In this document: piece by piece, positions 1 through 12,100 of the stretch
Layout of the letters: each line of letters begins with the position of its first letter
Position numbering within the stretch: position 1 is the first letter of the stretch
Source: Owenia fusiformis
Taxonomy: Eukaryota > Annelida > Polychaeta > Sabellida > Oweniidae
DNA: 48,488 nucleotides
Assembly (NCBI GenBank): GCA_903813345.2
Contig: CAIIXF020000022.1
Coordinates: 1 to 48,488, forward strand
Direction: 5' to 3'
Translations under genes and position numbers: made by a program
The notes under the pieces: generated by a model
Seen by the model: the letters and a program-made list of their open reading frames with translations, nothing else
What the model was told of the DNA's origin: nothing
Database searches by the model: none

Positions 1-81
1 ACTTTTCTTGTAGGCTTTCATTATGTTGACTGCATTCAGTCTAAATCTCGTGTTTTTACAATTCATACTTTTTTTCAGCCC

Positions 82-1934
82 CATTGACTTAACATGGGAC
101 AACCAAATAGCTAATGTTTTTTTTATAAAACTTTGGCAATCAATTGCATGTCTTCTATTGTATACTAAAGGAATAAATAAATGTATAAAAAAAAAAAAAA
201 TAGCGATTTTTGAGACTTCAAACCGCCATGACTTTCGAACCGGAATTCGGATCAAAATTTGGTTTGCAGATTCGGATTCCTGGGAAAATTCTACATATAT
301 TTCATAACTCACACCTTGAATTTGGAGAACTTTTTGTTCTGACCTACTTTTCGGACGCAATATCTCAAAAGTGGGTCAAAATACTTTCTGACGGCAAAAG
401 GCTAACACTATTAGCACAATTTTTGCTACCTGTATACAAAATTTGGAAGCAAATCATTAAAGTGTAGTGTCAGAATCGCAAAAATAAGTTAAAACTATAA
501 ATTTGACCTAGATTTTGACCTAAGCATTTTGGTGTCCAAATTTTAAAGCTAGGTAGCTTTTGAGGTCCCCATCTTTTACAGGCTTTCATTATTTTAAGCT
601 GTATTCAGTCTATATTTAGTATTTTACACTTCGAAAAAATCTTTTTTTCCCATTGACTTAACATGGGGCACCAAATTTAGCGTTTTTTAGCTTTCAAAAT
701 GCCATTACTTCCGAATGGGAAGTCTGATCGAAATTTGGTTTGCAGATTTGGATTTCTGAGAAAATTCTACATCTTTTTCATAGCTCACACATTCGATTCT
801 ATATTTGTGTCATAACTCATACATTAAATTTTGAGAACTTTTTGCGTTGACCTACTTTCCGGATGCCATTCCTCAAAATCGGTAAGAGTAATCAAAAAAG
901 ACAGTTACAATAATGAAAGGACTGTCTTTAAGCTACATGATGAAAAAAAGATAAAGGAATAACGACAAATAGTGACAAAGATAATTGACATAACATGGGA
1001 TATCAAAATACCAATTTTTTAATTTTTCAAAACGCCATTACTTCCAAACCGGGTGTCGGATTGAAATTTGATTTGCAGATTCGGATTCCTGAGAAAATTC
1101 TACCCTTAATTCATAACTCATACGTTAAATTTGGAGAAACTTTCATGTTGACCTACTTTTCGGACACTATATCTCAAAAGTGGGTCAAAATACTTTCTGA
1201 CGGCAAAAGGCTAACACTATTAGCACACTCTTTGCTACCTGTATACAAAATTTTGAAGCAAATAATTAAAGTGTAGTGTCAGAATCGCAAAAATAAGTTA
1301 AAACTATAAATTTGACCTAGATTTTGACCTAGGCATTTTGGTGTCCAAATTGTGAAGCTAGCTAGCTTTTGAGGTCCCTTTCTTTTATAGGCTTTCATTA
1401 TGTAAAGCTGTACTTAGTCTATATCTCGTATTTTACACTTCAAAAAAATCTTTTTCCCATTGCCATAACATGGGGCACCAAATTTAGCGATTTTTGAGCT
1501 TTCAAAACGACATAACTTCCGAACCAAAAGTCGGATTGAAATTTGGATTGCAGATTTGGATTCCTGAGAAAATTCTACCCTTAATTCATAACTCATACGT
1601 ACAATTTGGAGAACTTTTTAGTTTGACCTACTTTTCGGACACCATATCTCAAAAGTGGGTCAAAATACTTTCTGACGGCAAAAGGCTAACACTATAAGCA
1701 CACTCTTGGCTACATGTATAAAAAATTTCGAAGAATATAATTAATATGTAGTGTCAGAATCGCAAAAATAAGGAAAAACTTTGAATTTGACCTAGATTTT
1801 GACCTAGGCATTTTGGTGTCCAAATTTTTATGAAAAGAAGGTCTTGTGGTCCCTTTCTTTTATGGGCTTCCATTATGTTTAGCTGTGCTTAGTCTATATC
1901 TCATATTTTACACTTCAAAAAAATATTTTTTTCC
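82..1934 (+). repeat. Tandem core repeats of about 477 bp in copy A
   Basis: Four consecutive core units begin at about 82, 651, 984 and 1458, each at the CATTGAC-TAACATGGG anchor. Spacings are 569, 333, 474 and 477 bp. The long one contains an insertion of about 93 bp and the short one is a truncated hybrid, so the native period is about 477 bp. Recognisable landmarks in order are a segment reading CGCCATAACTTCCGAACCG, one reading GGTTTGCAGATTCGGATTCC, a CAAAAGTGGGTCAAAATAC segment and two TTGACCTAGAT-type motifs. The same units recur in copies B and C. Confidence 0.8.
112..197 (+). mobile_element. Short poly(A) retro-insert inside a core repeat
   Basis: Relative to the other core units, about 93 bp is inserted between the caccaaa and tagcgattttt segments. 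The insert ends in overlapping AATAAA signals (from about 172) and an A tract (187-200). It is flanked by the direct repeat AAATAGC at 105-111 and 198-204. A polyadenylation signal, poly(A) tail and target-site duplication are the marks of an RNA copy inserted by LINE-type target-primed reverse transcription. The body is too short to identify its source transcript or LINE family. Confidence 0.6.
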
Positions 1935-2443
1935 CATTGAATTAACATGGGGCACCAAATTTAGCGATTTTCGAATTTTCAAAACGCCATAACTTCTGAA
2001 CCGGAAGTCAAATCGAAATTTGGTTTTCAGATTCGGAATCCTGAGAAAATTTCCTATAAGACTGATATCCTGGACATTGGATTCGGAGAACTTTTTTTTG
2101 GACCTCGTTTTCGGACACTGATATCTCGAAATCGGTTTGAGATACCAAAAAACTAAATCGACCCTAGGTTTTCTACTTTTTTATGAGGAACACAATGAAA
2201 AAAACCCGGATCAAAAATATTGAAGGACGACCGAGATAATGGGAAAAAGTGACAAAGTACTGGATTTGACCTAGTTCTTGACCTTTGACCTAGATAAAAA
2301 TTTGACCTAATTTCCCAGAAAGCCAGATACATTCCCTAGTTAACCATGTAGGTTGGATTAAGTAAGATGTTATAGTTGGAGAGAAAATCTGTTAGGAGGA
2401 AGAAAGAAAGAATAATAATAATAAGAAAACAGGCAAAAACAAT

Positions 2444-2470
2444 AGACTCCAGATTTTCAATCTGGAGTCT
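2444..2470 (+). repeat. 3' terminal hairpin of copy A
   Basis: A perfect 12-bp stem, AGACTCCAGATT (2444-2455) and AATCTGGAGTCT (2459-2470), surrounds a 3-nt loop TTC. It is followed by AATA and then by the first 717-bp unit. Identical hairpins end copies B (38024-38050) and C (46087-46113). A hairpin just inside the 3' end is the replication-terminator signature of Helitron-like elements; that role is inferred here. Confidence 0.85.
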
Positions 2471-2487
2471 AATAATAGGATTTGCCC

Positions 2488-2497
2488 ATACGCGTAT
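2488..2497 (+). repeat. Palindrome near the 5' end of the 717-bp unit
   Basis: ATACGCGTAT is a perfect 10-bp palindrome starting 16 bp into the unit, next to a short TAGAG/CTCTA stem. It occupies the place of the 5' stem-loop seen in copies B and C. It is present in all 47 units. Confidence 0.55.
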
Positions 2498-3033
2498 AGA
2501 GGCTAATGGCTCTACGGACGCTCTGAGGGCCTATAATGGTCGATTAAAGGTCGGGGAATCTAGGGAGGTAGTTGGGGAGAATGCCTGGCTCGTGCTTCGC
2601 GGATCCGTCGAGGTCAAAAAATAGTCCTTCAAAAAATAGGCCTTCCAGACGTTTATATAGAGCTTTCGACGTAGATTCGAGCAGCGTACGTGTCGTTCTA
2701 CATTCCGCAATCGTTAGTTTGACGAAGGGAATCGTTGTTTTAGAAATGCTCTAGTCATCGTTCGGGCCTATTTTCTTTCAAATGTCTGTTGTTCGCAGAG
2801 ATACGTATACCAAGTGTATACCAGGTGTCGTCTAGATATACGGCAACGGTGGCCCGTAGGCGAACTTCAAACGGGTATATCTCGATAACTAATGGTCGGA
2901 TTTCAATTTGGTTCACTGTTTTTTTAACGCTCGGAAAACTGTCTTTCCGACCAGCTAGTTTTCCTCCGATTCTGACTTCTTAAGGAGGCTCGAGAGGCCA
3001 AAATAGCGGAAATGCAGATTTCGACCTAGATTT

Positions 3034-3046
3034 CGACCTTTGACCC
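3034..3046 (-). promoter_or_regulatory. DR1-like nuclear-receptor half-site pair (one per unit)
   Basis: Read on the minus strand this is GGGTCAAAGGTCG, two AGGTCA-like half sites separated by one base (11 of 13 matches to the canonical DR1). The homologous site in copy A (2279-2291) and in copy B (37855-37867) is a perfect AGGTCAAAGGTCA. DR1 is the site class bound by RXR, HNF4 and COUP-TF family receptors. Binding here is untested and the match may only reflect element ancestry. Confidence 0.3.
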
Positions 3047-3153
3047 AGATAAGGATTTGACCTAATTTCCCACCAACTACGCCTAGCCCCCTAACAACGT
3101 GTATGAGTAGATTTATCCAAAAATCTCTCGTTGGTGAGAACGTGTGTGAGGAG

Positions 3154-3188
3154 GATTTTTGCTTTTTGCACATACGAAAGCAAAAATC
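3154..3188 (+). repeat. Terminal hairpin of the 717-bp unit (recurs 47 times)
   Basis: A 12-bp perfect stem, GATTTTTGCTTT (3154-3165) and AAAGCAAAAATC (3177-3188), closes an 11-nt loop. The next unit begins immediately after it, with ATAATAGG. The position equals that of the AGACTCCAGATT hairpin in copies A, B and C, although the stem sequence differs. It recurs every 717 bp, the last arm ending at 36170. Confidence 0.85.
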
Positions 3189-6100
3189 ATAATAGGATTT
3201 GCCCATACGCGTATAGAGGCTAATGGCTCTACGGACGCTCTGAGGGCCTATAATGGTCGATTAAAGGTCGGGGAATCTAGGGAGGTAGTTGGGGAGAATG
3301 CCTGGCTCGTGCTTCGCGGATCCGTCGAGGTCAAAAAATAGTCCTTCAAAAAATAGGCCTTCCAGACGTTTATATAGAGCTTTCGACGTAGATTCGAGCA
3401 GCGTACGTGTCGTTCTACATTCCGCAATCGTTAGTTTGACGAAGGGAATCGTTGTTTTAGAAATGCTCTAGTCATCGTTCGGGCCTATTTTCTTTCAAAT
3501 GTCTGTTGTTCGCAGAGATACGTATACCAAGTGTATACCAGGTGTCGTCTAGATATACGGCAACGGTGGCCCGTAGGCGAACTTCAAACGGGTATATCTC
3601 GATAACTAATGGTCGGATTTCAATTTGGTTCACTGTTTTTTTAACGCTCGGAAAACTGTCTTTCCGACCAGCTAGTTTTCCTCCGATTCTGACTTCTTAA
3701 GGAGGCTCGAGAGGCCAAAATAGCGGAAATGCAGATTTCGACCTAGATTTCGACCTTTGACCCAGATAAGGATTTGACCTAATTTCCCACCAACTACGCC
3801 TAGCCCCCTAACAACGTGTATGAGTAGATTTATCCAAAAATCTCTCGTTGGTGAGAACGTGTGTGAGGAGGATTTTTGCTTTTTGCACATACGAAAGCAA
3901 AAATCATAATAGGATTTGCCCATACGCGTATAGAGGCTAATGGCTCTACGGACGCTCTGAGGGCCTATAATGGTCGATTAAAGGTCGGGGAATCTAGGGA
4001 GGTAGTTGGGGAGAATGCCTGGCTCGTGCTTCGCGGATCCGTCGAGGTCAAAAAATAGTCCTTCAAAAAATAGGCCTTCCAGACGTTTATATAGAGCTTT
4101 CGACGTAGATTCGAGCAGCGTACGTGTCGTTCTACATTCCGCAATCGTTAGTTTGACGAAGGGAATCGTTGTTTTAGAAATGCTCTAGTCATCGTTCGGG
4201 CCTATTTTCTTTCAAATGTCTGTTGTTCGCAGAGATACGTATACCAAGTGTATACCAGGTGTCGTCTAGATATACGGCAACGGTGGCCCGTAGGCGAACT
4301 TCAAACGGGTATATCTCGATAACTAATGGTCGGATTTCAATTTGGTTCACTGTTTTTTTAACGCTCGGAAAACTGTCTTTCCGACCAGCTAGTTTTCCTC
4401 CGATTCTGACTTCTTAAGGAGGCTCGAGAGGCCAAAATAGCGGAAATGCAGATTTCGACCTAGATTTCGACCTTTGACCCAGATAAGGATTTGACCTAAT
4501 TTCCCACCAACTACGCCTAGCCCCCTAACAACGTGTATGAGTAGATTTATCCAAAAATCTCTCGTTGGTGAGAACGTGTGTGAGGAGGATTTTTGCTTTT
4601 TGCACATACGAAAGCAAAAATCATAATAGGATTTGCCCATACGCGTATAGAGGCTAATGGCTCTACGGACGCTCTGAGGGCCTATAATGGTCGATTAAAG
4701 GTCGGGGAATCTAGGGAGGTAGTTGGGGAGAATGCCTGGCTCGTGCTTCGCGGATCCGTCGAGGTCAAAAAATAGTCCTTCAAAAAATAGGCCTTCCAGA
4801 CGTTTATATAGAGCTTTCGACGTAGATTCGAGCAGCGTACGTGTCGTTCTACATTCCGCAATCGTTAGTTTGACGAAGGGAATCGTTGTTTTAGAAATGC
4901 TCTAGTCATCGTTCGGGCCTATTTTCTTTCAAATGTCTGTTGTTCGCAGAGATACGTATACCAAGTGTATACCAGGTGTCGTCTAGATATACGGCAACGG
5001 TGGCCCGTAGGCGAACTTCAAACGGGTATATCTCGATAACTAATGGTCGGATTTCAATTTGGTTCACTGTTTTTTTAACGCTCGGAAAACTGTCTTTCCG
5101 ACCAGCTAGTTTTCCTCCGATTCTGACTTCTTAAGGAGGCTCGAGAGGCCAAAATAGCGGAAATGCAGATTTCGACCTAGATTTCGACCTTTGACCCAGA
5201 TAAGGATTTGACCTAATTTCCCACCAACTACGCCTAGCCCCCTAACAACGTGTATGAGTAGATTTATCCAAAAATCTCTCGTTGGTGAGAACGTGTGTGA
5301 GGAGGATTTTTGCTTTTTGCACATACGAAAGCAAAAATCATAATAGGATTTGCCCATACGCGTATAGAGGCTAATGGCTCTACGGACGCTCTGAGGGCCT
5401 ATAATGGTCGATTAAAGGTCGGGGAATCTAGGGAGGTAGTTGGGGAGAATGCCTGGCTCGTGCTTCGCGGATCCGTCGAGGTCAAAAAATAGTCCTTCAA
5501 AAAATAGGCCTTCCAGACGTTTATATAGAGCTTTCGACGTAGATTCGAGCAGCGTACGTGTCGTTCTACATTCCGCAATCGTTAGTTTGACGAAGGGAAT
5601 CGTTGTTTTAGAAATGCTCTAGTCATCGTTCGGGCCTATTTTCTTTCAAATGTCTGTTGTTCGCAGAGATACGTATACCAAGTGTATACCAGGTGTCGTC
5701 TAGATATACGGCAACGGTGGCCCGTAGGCGAACTTCAAACGGGTATATCTCGATAACTAATGGTCGGATTTCAATTTGGTTCACTGTTTTTTTAACGCTC
5801 GGAAAACTGTCTTTCCGACCAGCTAGTTTTCCTCCGATTCTGACTTCTTAAGGAGGCTCGAGAGGCCAAAATAGCGGAAATGCAGATTTCGACCTAGATT
5901 TCGACCTTTGACCCAGATAAGGATTTGACCTAATTTCCCACCAACTACGCCTAGCCCCCTAACAACGTGTATGAGTAGATTTATCCAAAAATCTCTCGTT
6001 GGTGAGAACGTGTGTGAGGAGGATTTTTGCTTTTTGCACATACGAAAGCAAAAATCATAATAGGATTTGCCCATACGCGTATAGAGGCTAATGGCTCTAC

Positions 6101-9100
6101 GGACGCTCTGAGGGCCTATAATGGTCGATTAAAGGTCGGGGAATCTAGGGAGGTAGTTGGGGAGAATGCCTGGCTCGTGCTTCGCGGATCCGTCGAGGTC
6201 AAAAAATAGTCCTTCAAAAAATAGGCCTTCCAGACGTTTATATAGAGCTTTCGACGTAGATTCGAGCAGCGTACGTGTCGTTCTACATTCCGCAATCGTT
6301 AGTTTGACGAAGGGAATCGTTGTTTTAGAAATGCTCTAGTCATCGTTCGGGCCTATTTTCTTTCAAATGTCTGTTGTTCGCAGAGATACGTATACCAAGT
6401 GTATACCAGGTGTCGTCTAGATATACGGCAACGGTGGCCCGTAGGCGAACTTCAAACGGGTATATCTCGATAACTAATGGTCGGATTTCAATTTGGTTCA
6501 CTGTTTTTTTAACGCTCGGAAAACTGTCTTTCCGACCAGCTAGTTTTCCTCCGATTCTGACTTCTTAAGGAGGCTCGAGAGGCCAAAATAGCGGAAATGC
6601 AGATTTCGACCTAGATTTCGACCTTTGACCCAGATAAGGATTTGACCTAATTTCCCACCAACTACGCCTAGCCCCCTAACAACGTGTATGAGTAGATTTA
6701 TCCAAAAATCTCTCGTTGGTGAGAACGTGTGTGAGGAGGATTTTTGCTTTTTGCACATACGAAAGCAAAAATCATAATAGGATTTGCCCATACGCGTATA
6801 GAGGCTAATGGCTCTACGGACGCTCTGAGGGCCTATAATGGTCGATTAAAGGTCGGGGAATCTAGGGAGGTAGTTGGGGAGAATGCCTGGCTCGTGCTTC
6901 GCGGATCCGTCGAGGTCAAAAAATAGTCCTTCAAAAAATAGGCCTTCCAGACGTTTATATAGAGCTTTCGACGTAGATTCGAGCAGCGTACGTGTCGTTC
7001 TACATTCCGCAATCGTTAGTTTGACGAAGGGAATCGTTGTTTTAGAAATGCTCTAGTCATCGTTCGGGCCTATTTTCTTTCAAATGTCTGTTGTTCGCAG
7101 AGATACGTATACCAAGTGTATACCAGGTGTCGTCTAGATATACGGCAACGGTGGCCCGTAGGCGAACTTCAAACGGGTATATCTCGATAACTAATGGTCG
7201 GATTTCAATTTGGTTCACTGTTTTTTTAACGCTCGGAAAACTGTCTTTCCGACCAGCTAGTTTTCCTCCGATTCTGACTTCTTAAGGAGGCTCGAGAGGC
7301 CAAAATAGCGGAAATGCAGATTTCGACCTAGATTTCGACCTTTGACCCAGATAAGGATTTGACCTAATTTCCCACCAACTACGCCTAGCCCCCTAACAAC
7401 GTGTATGAGTAGATTTATCCAAAAATCTCTCGTTGGTGAGAACGTGTGTGAGGAGGATTTTTGCTTTTTGCACATACGAAAGCAAAAATCATAATAGGAT
7501 TTGCCCATACGCGTATAGAGGCTAATGGCTCTACGGACGCTCTGAGGGCCTATAATGGTCGATTAAAGGTCGGGGAATCTAGGGAGGTAGTTGGGGAGAA
7601 TGCCTGGCTCGTGCTTCGCGGATCCGTCGAGGTCAAAAAATAGTCCTTCAAAAAATAGGCCTTCCAGACGTTTATATAGAGCTTTCGACGTAGATTCGAG
7701 CAGCGTACGTGTCGTTCTACATTCCGCAATCGTTAGTTTGACGAAGGGAATCGTTGTTTTAGAAATGCTCTAGTCATCGTTCGGGCCTATTTTCTTTCAA
7801 ATGTCTGTTGTTCGCAGAGATACGTATACCAAGTGTATACCAGGTGTCGTCTAGATATACGGCAACGGTGGCCCGTAGGCGAACTTCAAACGGGTATATC
7901 TCGATAACTAATGGTCGGATTTCAATTTGGTTCACTGTTTTTTTAACGCTCGGAAAACTGTCTTTCCGACCAGCTAGTTTTCCTCCGATTCTGACTTCTT
8001 AAGGAGGCTCGAGAGGCCAAAATAGCGGAAATGCAGATTTCGACCTAGATTTCGACCTTTGACCCAGATAAGGATTTGACCTAATTTCCCACCAACTACG
8101 CCTAGCCCCCTAACAACGTGTATGAGTAGATTTATCCAAAAATCTCTCGTTGGTGAGAACGTGTGTGAGGAGGATTTTTGCTTTTTGCACATACGAAAGC
8201 AAAAATCATAATAGGATTTGCCCATACGCGTATAGAGGCTAATGGCTCTACGGACGCTCTGAGGGCCTATAATGGTCGATTAAAGGTCGGGGAATCTAGG
8301 GAGGTAGTTGGGGAGAATGCCTGGCTCGTGCTTCGCGGATCCGTCGAGGTCAAAAAATAGTCCTTCAAAAAATAGGCCTTCCAGACGTTTATATAGAGCT
8401 TTCGACGTAGATTCGAGCAGCGTACGTGTCGTTCTACATTCCGCAATCGTTAGTTTGACGAAGGGAATCGTTGTTTTAGAAATGCTCTAGTCATCGTTCG
8501 GGCCTATTTTCTTTCAAATGTCTGTTGTTCGCAGAGATACGTATACCAAGTGTATACCAGGTGTCGTCTAGATATACGGCAACGGTGGCCCGTAGGCGAA
8601 CTTCAAACGGGTATATCTCGATAACTAATGGTCGGATTTCAATTTGGTTCACTGTTTTTTTAACGCTCGGAAAACTGTCTTTCCGACCAGCTAGTTTTCC
8701 TCCGATTCTGACTTCTTAAGGAGGCTCGAGAGGCCAAAATAGCGGAAATGCAGATTTCGACCTAGATTTCGACCTTTGACCCAGATAAGGATTTGACCTA
8801 ATTTCCCACCAACTACGCCTAGCCCCCTAACAACGTGTATGAGTAGATTTATCCAAAAATCTCTCGTTGGTGAGAACGTGTGTGAGGAGGATTTTTGCTT
8901 TTTGCACATACGAAAGCAAAAATCATAATAGGATTTGCCCATACGCGTATAGAGGCTAATGGCTCTACGGACGCTCTGAGGGCCTATAATGGTCGATTAA
9001 AGGTCGGGGAATCTAGGGAGGTAGTTGGGGAGAATGCCTGGCTCGTGCTTCGCGGATCCGTCGAGGTCAAAAAATAGTCCTTCAAAAAATAGGCCTTCCA

Positions 9101-12100
9101 GACGTTTATATAGAGCTTTCGACGTAGATTCGAGCAGCGTACGTGTCGTTCTACATTCCGCAATCGTTAGTTTGACGAAGGGAATCGTTGTTTTAGAAAT
9201 GCTCTAGTCATCGTTCGGGCCTATTTTCTTTCAAATGTCTGTTGTTCGCAGAGATACGTATACCAAGTGTATACCAGGTGTCGTCTAGATATACGGCAAC
9301 GGTGGCCCGTAGGCGAACTTCAAACGGGTATATCTCGATAACTAATGGTCGGATTTCAATTTGGTTCACTGTTTTTTTAACGCTCGGAAAACTGTCTTTC
9401 CGACCAGCTAGTTTTCCTCCGATTCTGACTTCTTAAGGAGGCTCGAGAGGCCAAAATAGCGGAAATGCAGATTTCGACCTAGATTTCGACCTTTGACCCA
9501 GATAAGGATTTGACCTAATTTCCCACCAACTACGCCTAGCCCCCTAACAACGTGTATGAGTAGATTTATCCAAAAATCTCTCGTTGGTGAGAACGTGTGT
9601 GAGGAGGATTTTTGCTTTTTGCACATACGAAAGCAAAAATCATAATAGGATTTGCCCATACGCGTATAGAGGCTAATGGCTCTACGGACGCTCTGAGGGC
9701 CTATAATGGTCGATTAAAGGTCGGGGAATCTAGGGAGGTAGTTGGGGAGAATGCCTGGCTCGTGCTTCGCGGATCCGTCGAGGTCAAAAAATAGTCCTTC
9801 AAAAAATAGGCCTTCCAGACGTTTATATAGAGCTTTCGACGTAGATTCGAGCAGCGTACGTGTCGTTCTACATTCCGCAATCGTTAGTTTGACGAAGGGA
9901 ATCGTTGTTTTAGAAATGCTCTAGTCATCGTTCGGGCCTATTTTCTTTCAAATGTCTGTTGTTCGCAGAGATACGTATACCAAGTGTATACCAGGTGTCG
10001 TCTAGATATACGGCAACGGTGGCCCGTAGGCGAACTTCAAACGGGTATATCTCGATAACTAATGGTCGGATTTCAATTTGGTTCACTGTTTTTTTAACGC
10101 TCGGAAAACTGTCTTTCCGACCAGCTAGTTTTCCTCCGATTCTGACTTCTTAAGGAGGCTCGAGAGGCCAAAATAGCGGAAATGCAGATTTCGACCTAGA
10201 TTTCGACCTTTGACCCAGATAAGGATTTGACCTAATTTCCCACCAACTACGCCTAGCCCCCTAACAACGTGTATGAGTAGATTTATCCAAAAATCTCTCG
10301 TTGGTGAGAACGTGTGTGAGGAGGATTTTTGCTTTTTGCACATACGAAAGCAAAAATCATAATAGGATTTGCCCATACGCGTATAGAGGCTAATGGCTCT
10401 ACGGACGCTCTGAGGGCCTATAATGGTCGATTAAAGGTCGGGGAATCTAGGGAGGTAGTTGGGGAGAATGCCTGGCTCGTGCTTCGCGGATCCGTCGAGG
10501 TCAAAAAATAGTCCTTCAAAAAATAGGCCTTCCAGACGTTTATATAGAGCTTTCGACGTAGATTCGAGCAGCGTACGTGTCGTTCTACATTCCGCAATCG
10601 TTAGTTTGACGAAGGGAATCGTTGTTTTAGAAATGCTCTAGTCATCGTTCGGGCCTATTTTCTTTCAAATGTCTGTTGTTCGCAGAGATACGTATACCAA
10701 GTGTATACCAGGTGTCGTCTAGATATACGGCAACGGTGGCCCGTAGGCGAACTTCAAACGGGTATATCTCGATAACTAATGGTCGGATTTCAATTTGGTT
10801 CACTGTTTTTTTAACGCTCGGAAAACTGTCTTTCCGACCAGCTAGTTTTCCTCCGATTCTGACTTCTTAAGGAGGCTCGAGAGGCCAAAATAGCGGAAAT
10901 GCAGATTTCGACCTAGATTTCGACCTTTGACCCAGATAAGGATTTGACCTAATTTCCCACCAACTACGCCTAGCCCCCTAACAACGTGTATGAGTAGATT
11001 TATCCAAAAATCTCTCGTTGGTGAGAACGTGTGTGAGGAGGATTTTTGCTTTTTGCACATACGAAAGCAAAAATCATAATAGGATTTGCCCATACGCGTA
11101 TAGAGGCTAATGGCTCTACGGACGCTCTGAGGGCCTATAATGGTCGATTAAAGGTCGGGGAATCTAGGGAGGTAGTTGGGGAGAATGCCTGGCTCGTGCT
11201 TCGCGGATCCGTCGAGGTCAAAAAATAGTCCTTCAAAAAATAGGCCTTCCAGACGTTTATATAGAGCTTTCGACGTAGATTCGAGCAGCGTACGTGTCGT
11301 TCTACATTCCGCAATCGTTAGTTTGACGAAGGGAATCGTTGTTTTAGAAATGCTCTAGTCATCGTTCGGGCCTATTTTCTTTCAAATGTCTGTTGTTCGC
11401 AGAGATACGTATACCAAGTGTATACCAGGTGTCGTCTAGATATACGGCAACGGTGGCCCGTAGGCGAACTTCAAACGGGTATATCTCGATAACTAATGGT
11501 CGGATTTCAATTTGGTTCACTGTTTTTTTAACGCTCGGAAAACTGTCTTTCCGACCAGCTAGTTTTCCTCCGATTCTGACTTCTTAAGGAGGCTCGAGAG
11601 GCCAAAATAGCGGAAATGCAGATTTCGACCTAGATTTCGACCTTTGACCCAGATAAGGATTTGACCTAATTTCCCACCAACTACGCCTAGCCCCCTAACA
11701 ACGTGTATGAGTAGATTTATCCAAAAATCTCTCGTTGGTGAGAACGTGTGTGAGGAGGATTTTTGCTTTTTGCACATACGAAAGCAAAAATCATAATAGG
11801 ATTTGCCCATACGCGTATAGAGGCTAATGGCTCTACGGACGCTCTGAGGGCCTATAATGGTCGATTAAAGGTCGGGGAATCTAGGGAGGTAGTTGGGGAG
11901 AATGCCTGGCTCGTGCTTCGCGGATCCGTCGAGGTCAAAAAATAGTCCTTCAAAAAATAGGCCTTCCAGACGTTTATATAGAGCTTTCGACGTAGATTCG
12001 AGCAGCGTACGTGTCGTTCTACATTCCGCAATCGTTAGTTTGACGAAGGGAATCGTTGTTTTAGAAATGCTCTAGTCATCGTTCGGGCCTATTTTCTTTC

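Larger units (their letters stand above)
1..2474 (+). mobile_element. Helentron-like non-autonomous element, copy A (5' end outside window)
   Basis: No protein is encoded. The copy has three parts: about 477-bp core repeats anchored on CATTGACTTAACATGGGGC at about 82, 651, 984, 1458 and 1935; a TGACC-rich 3' block from about 2261; and a terminal perfect hairpin (2444-2470) followed by AATA. Copies B and C share the same core, 3' block and terminal hairpin, which defines the element and its right end. Lack of coding capacity, internal tandem repeats, a 3' terminal hairpin and no obvious target duplication are the hallmarks of Helentron-associated elements (HINE, DINE-1, pearl type). The family assignment is inferred from structure, because no Rep/helicase is in the window. 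The core is damaged: unit 1 carries a poly(A) insertion (112-197) and the 651 unit is truncated into a copy-B-like tail (about 850-983). Short ORFs here are chance. Confidence 0.72.
2472..3188 (+). mobile_element. 717-bp array unit (copy 1), probably itself a Helentron-like element
   Basis: This is the representative monomer. Three segments are colinear with copies A, B and C. The first is a core segment (about 2867-2925) resembling the ACTTCAAACCGCTATAACT to GATCGAAATTTGGTT stretch. The second is a TGACC-rich block (3021-3071) nearly identical over GACCTTTGACC-AGATAA and ATTTGACCTAATTTCCCA. The third is a GTTGG-GAGAA to TGAGGAGGA segment (3131-3155). It ends in its own hairpin (3154-3188), and ATAATA follows, as in A. 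Near its 5' end is GGATTTGCCCATACG (2478-2492), a shortened version of the left side of the terminal hairpin, just as the 5' 12-mer of copies B and C matches theirs. I infer a related but distinct family. No transposase or Rep is encoded. Confidence 0.6.
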
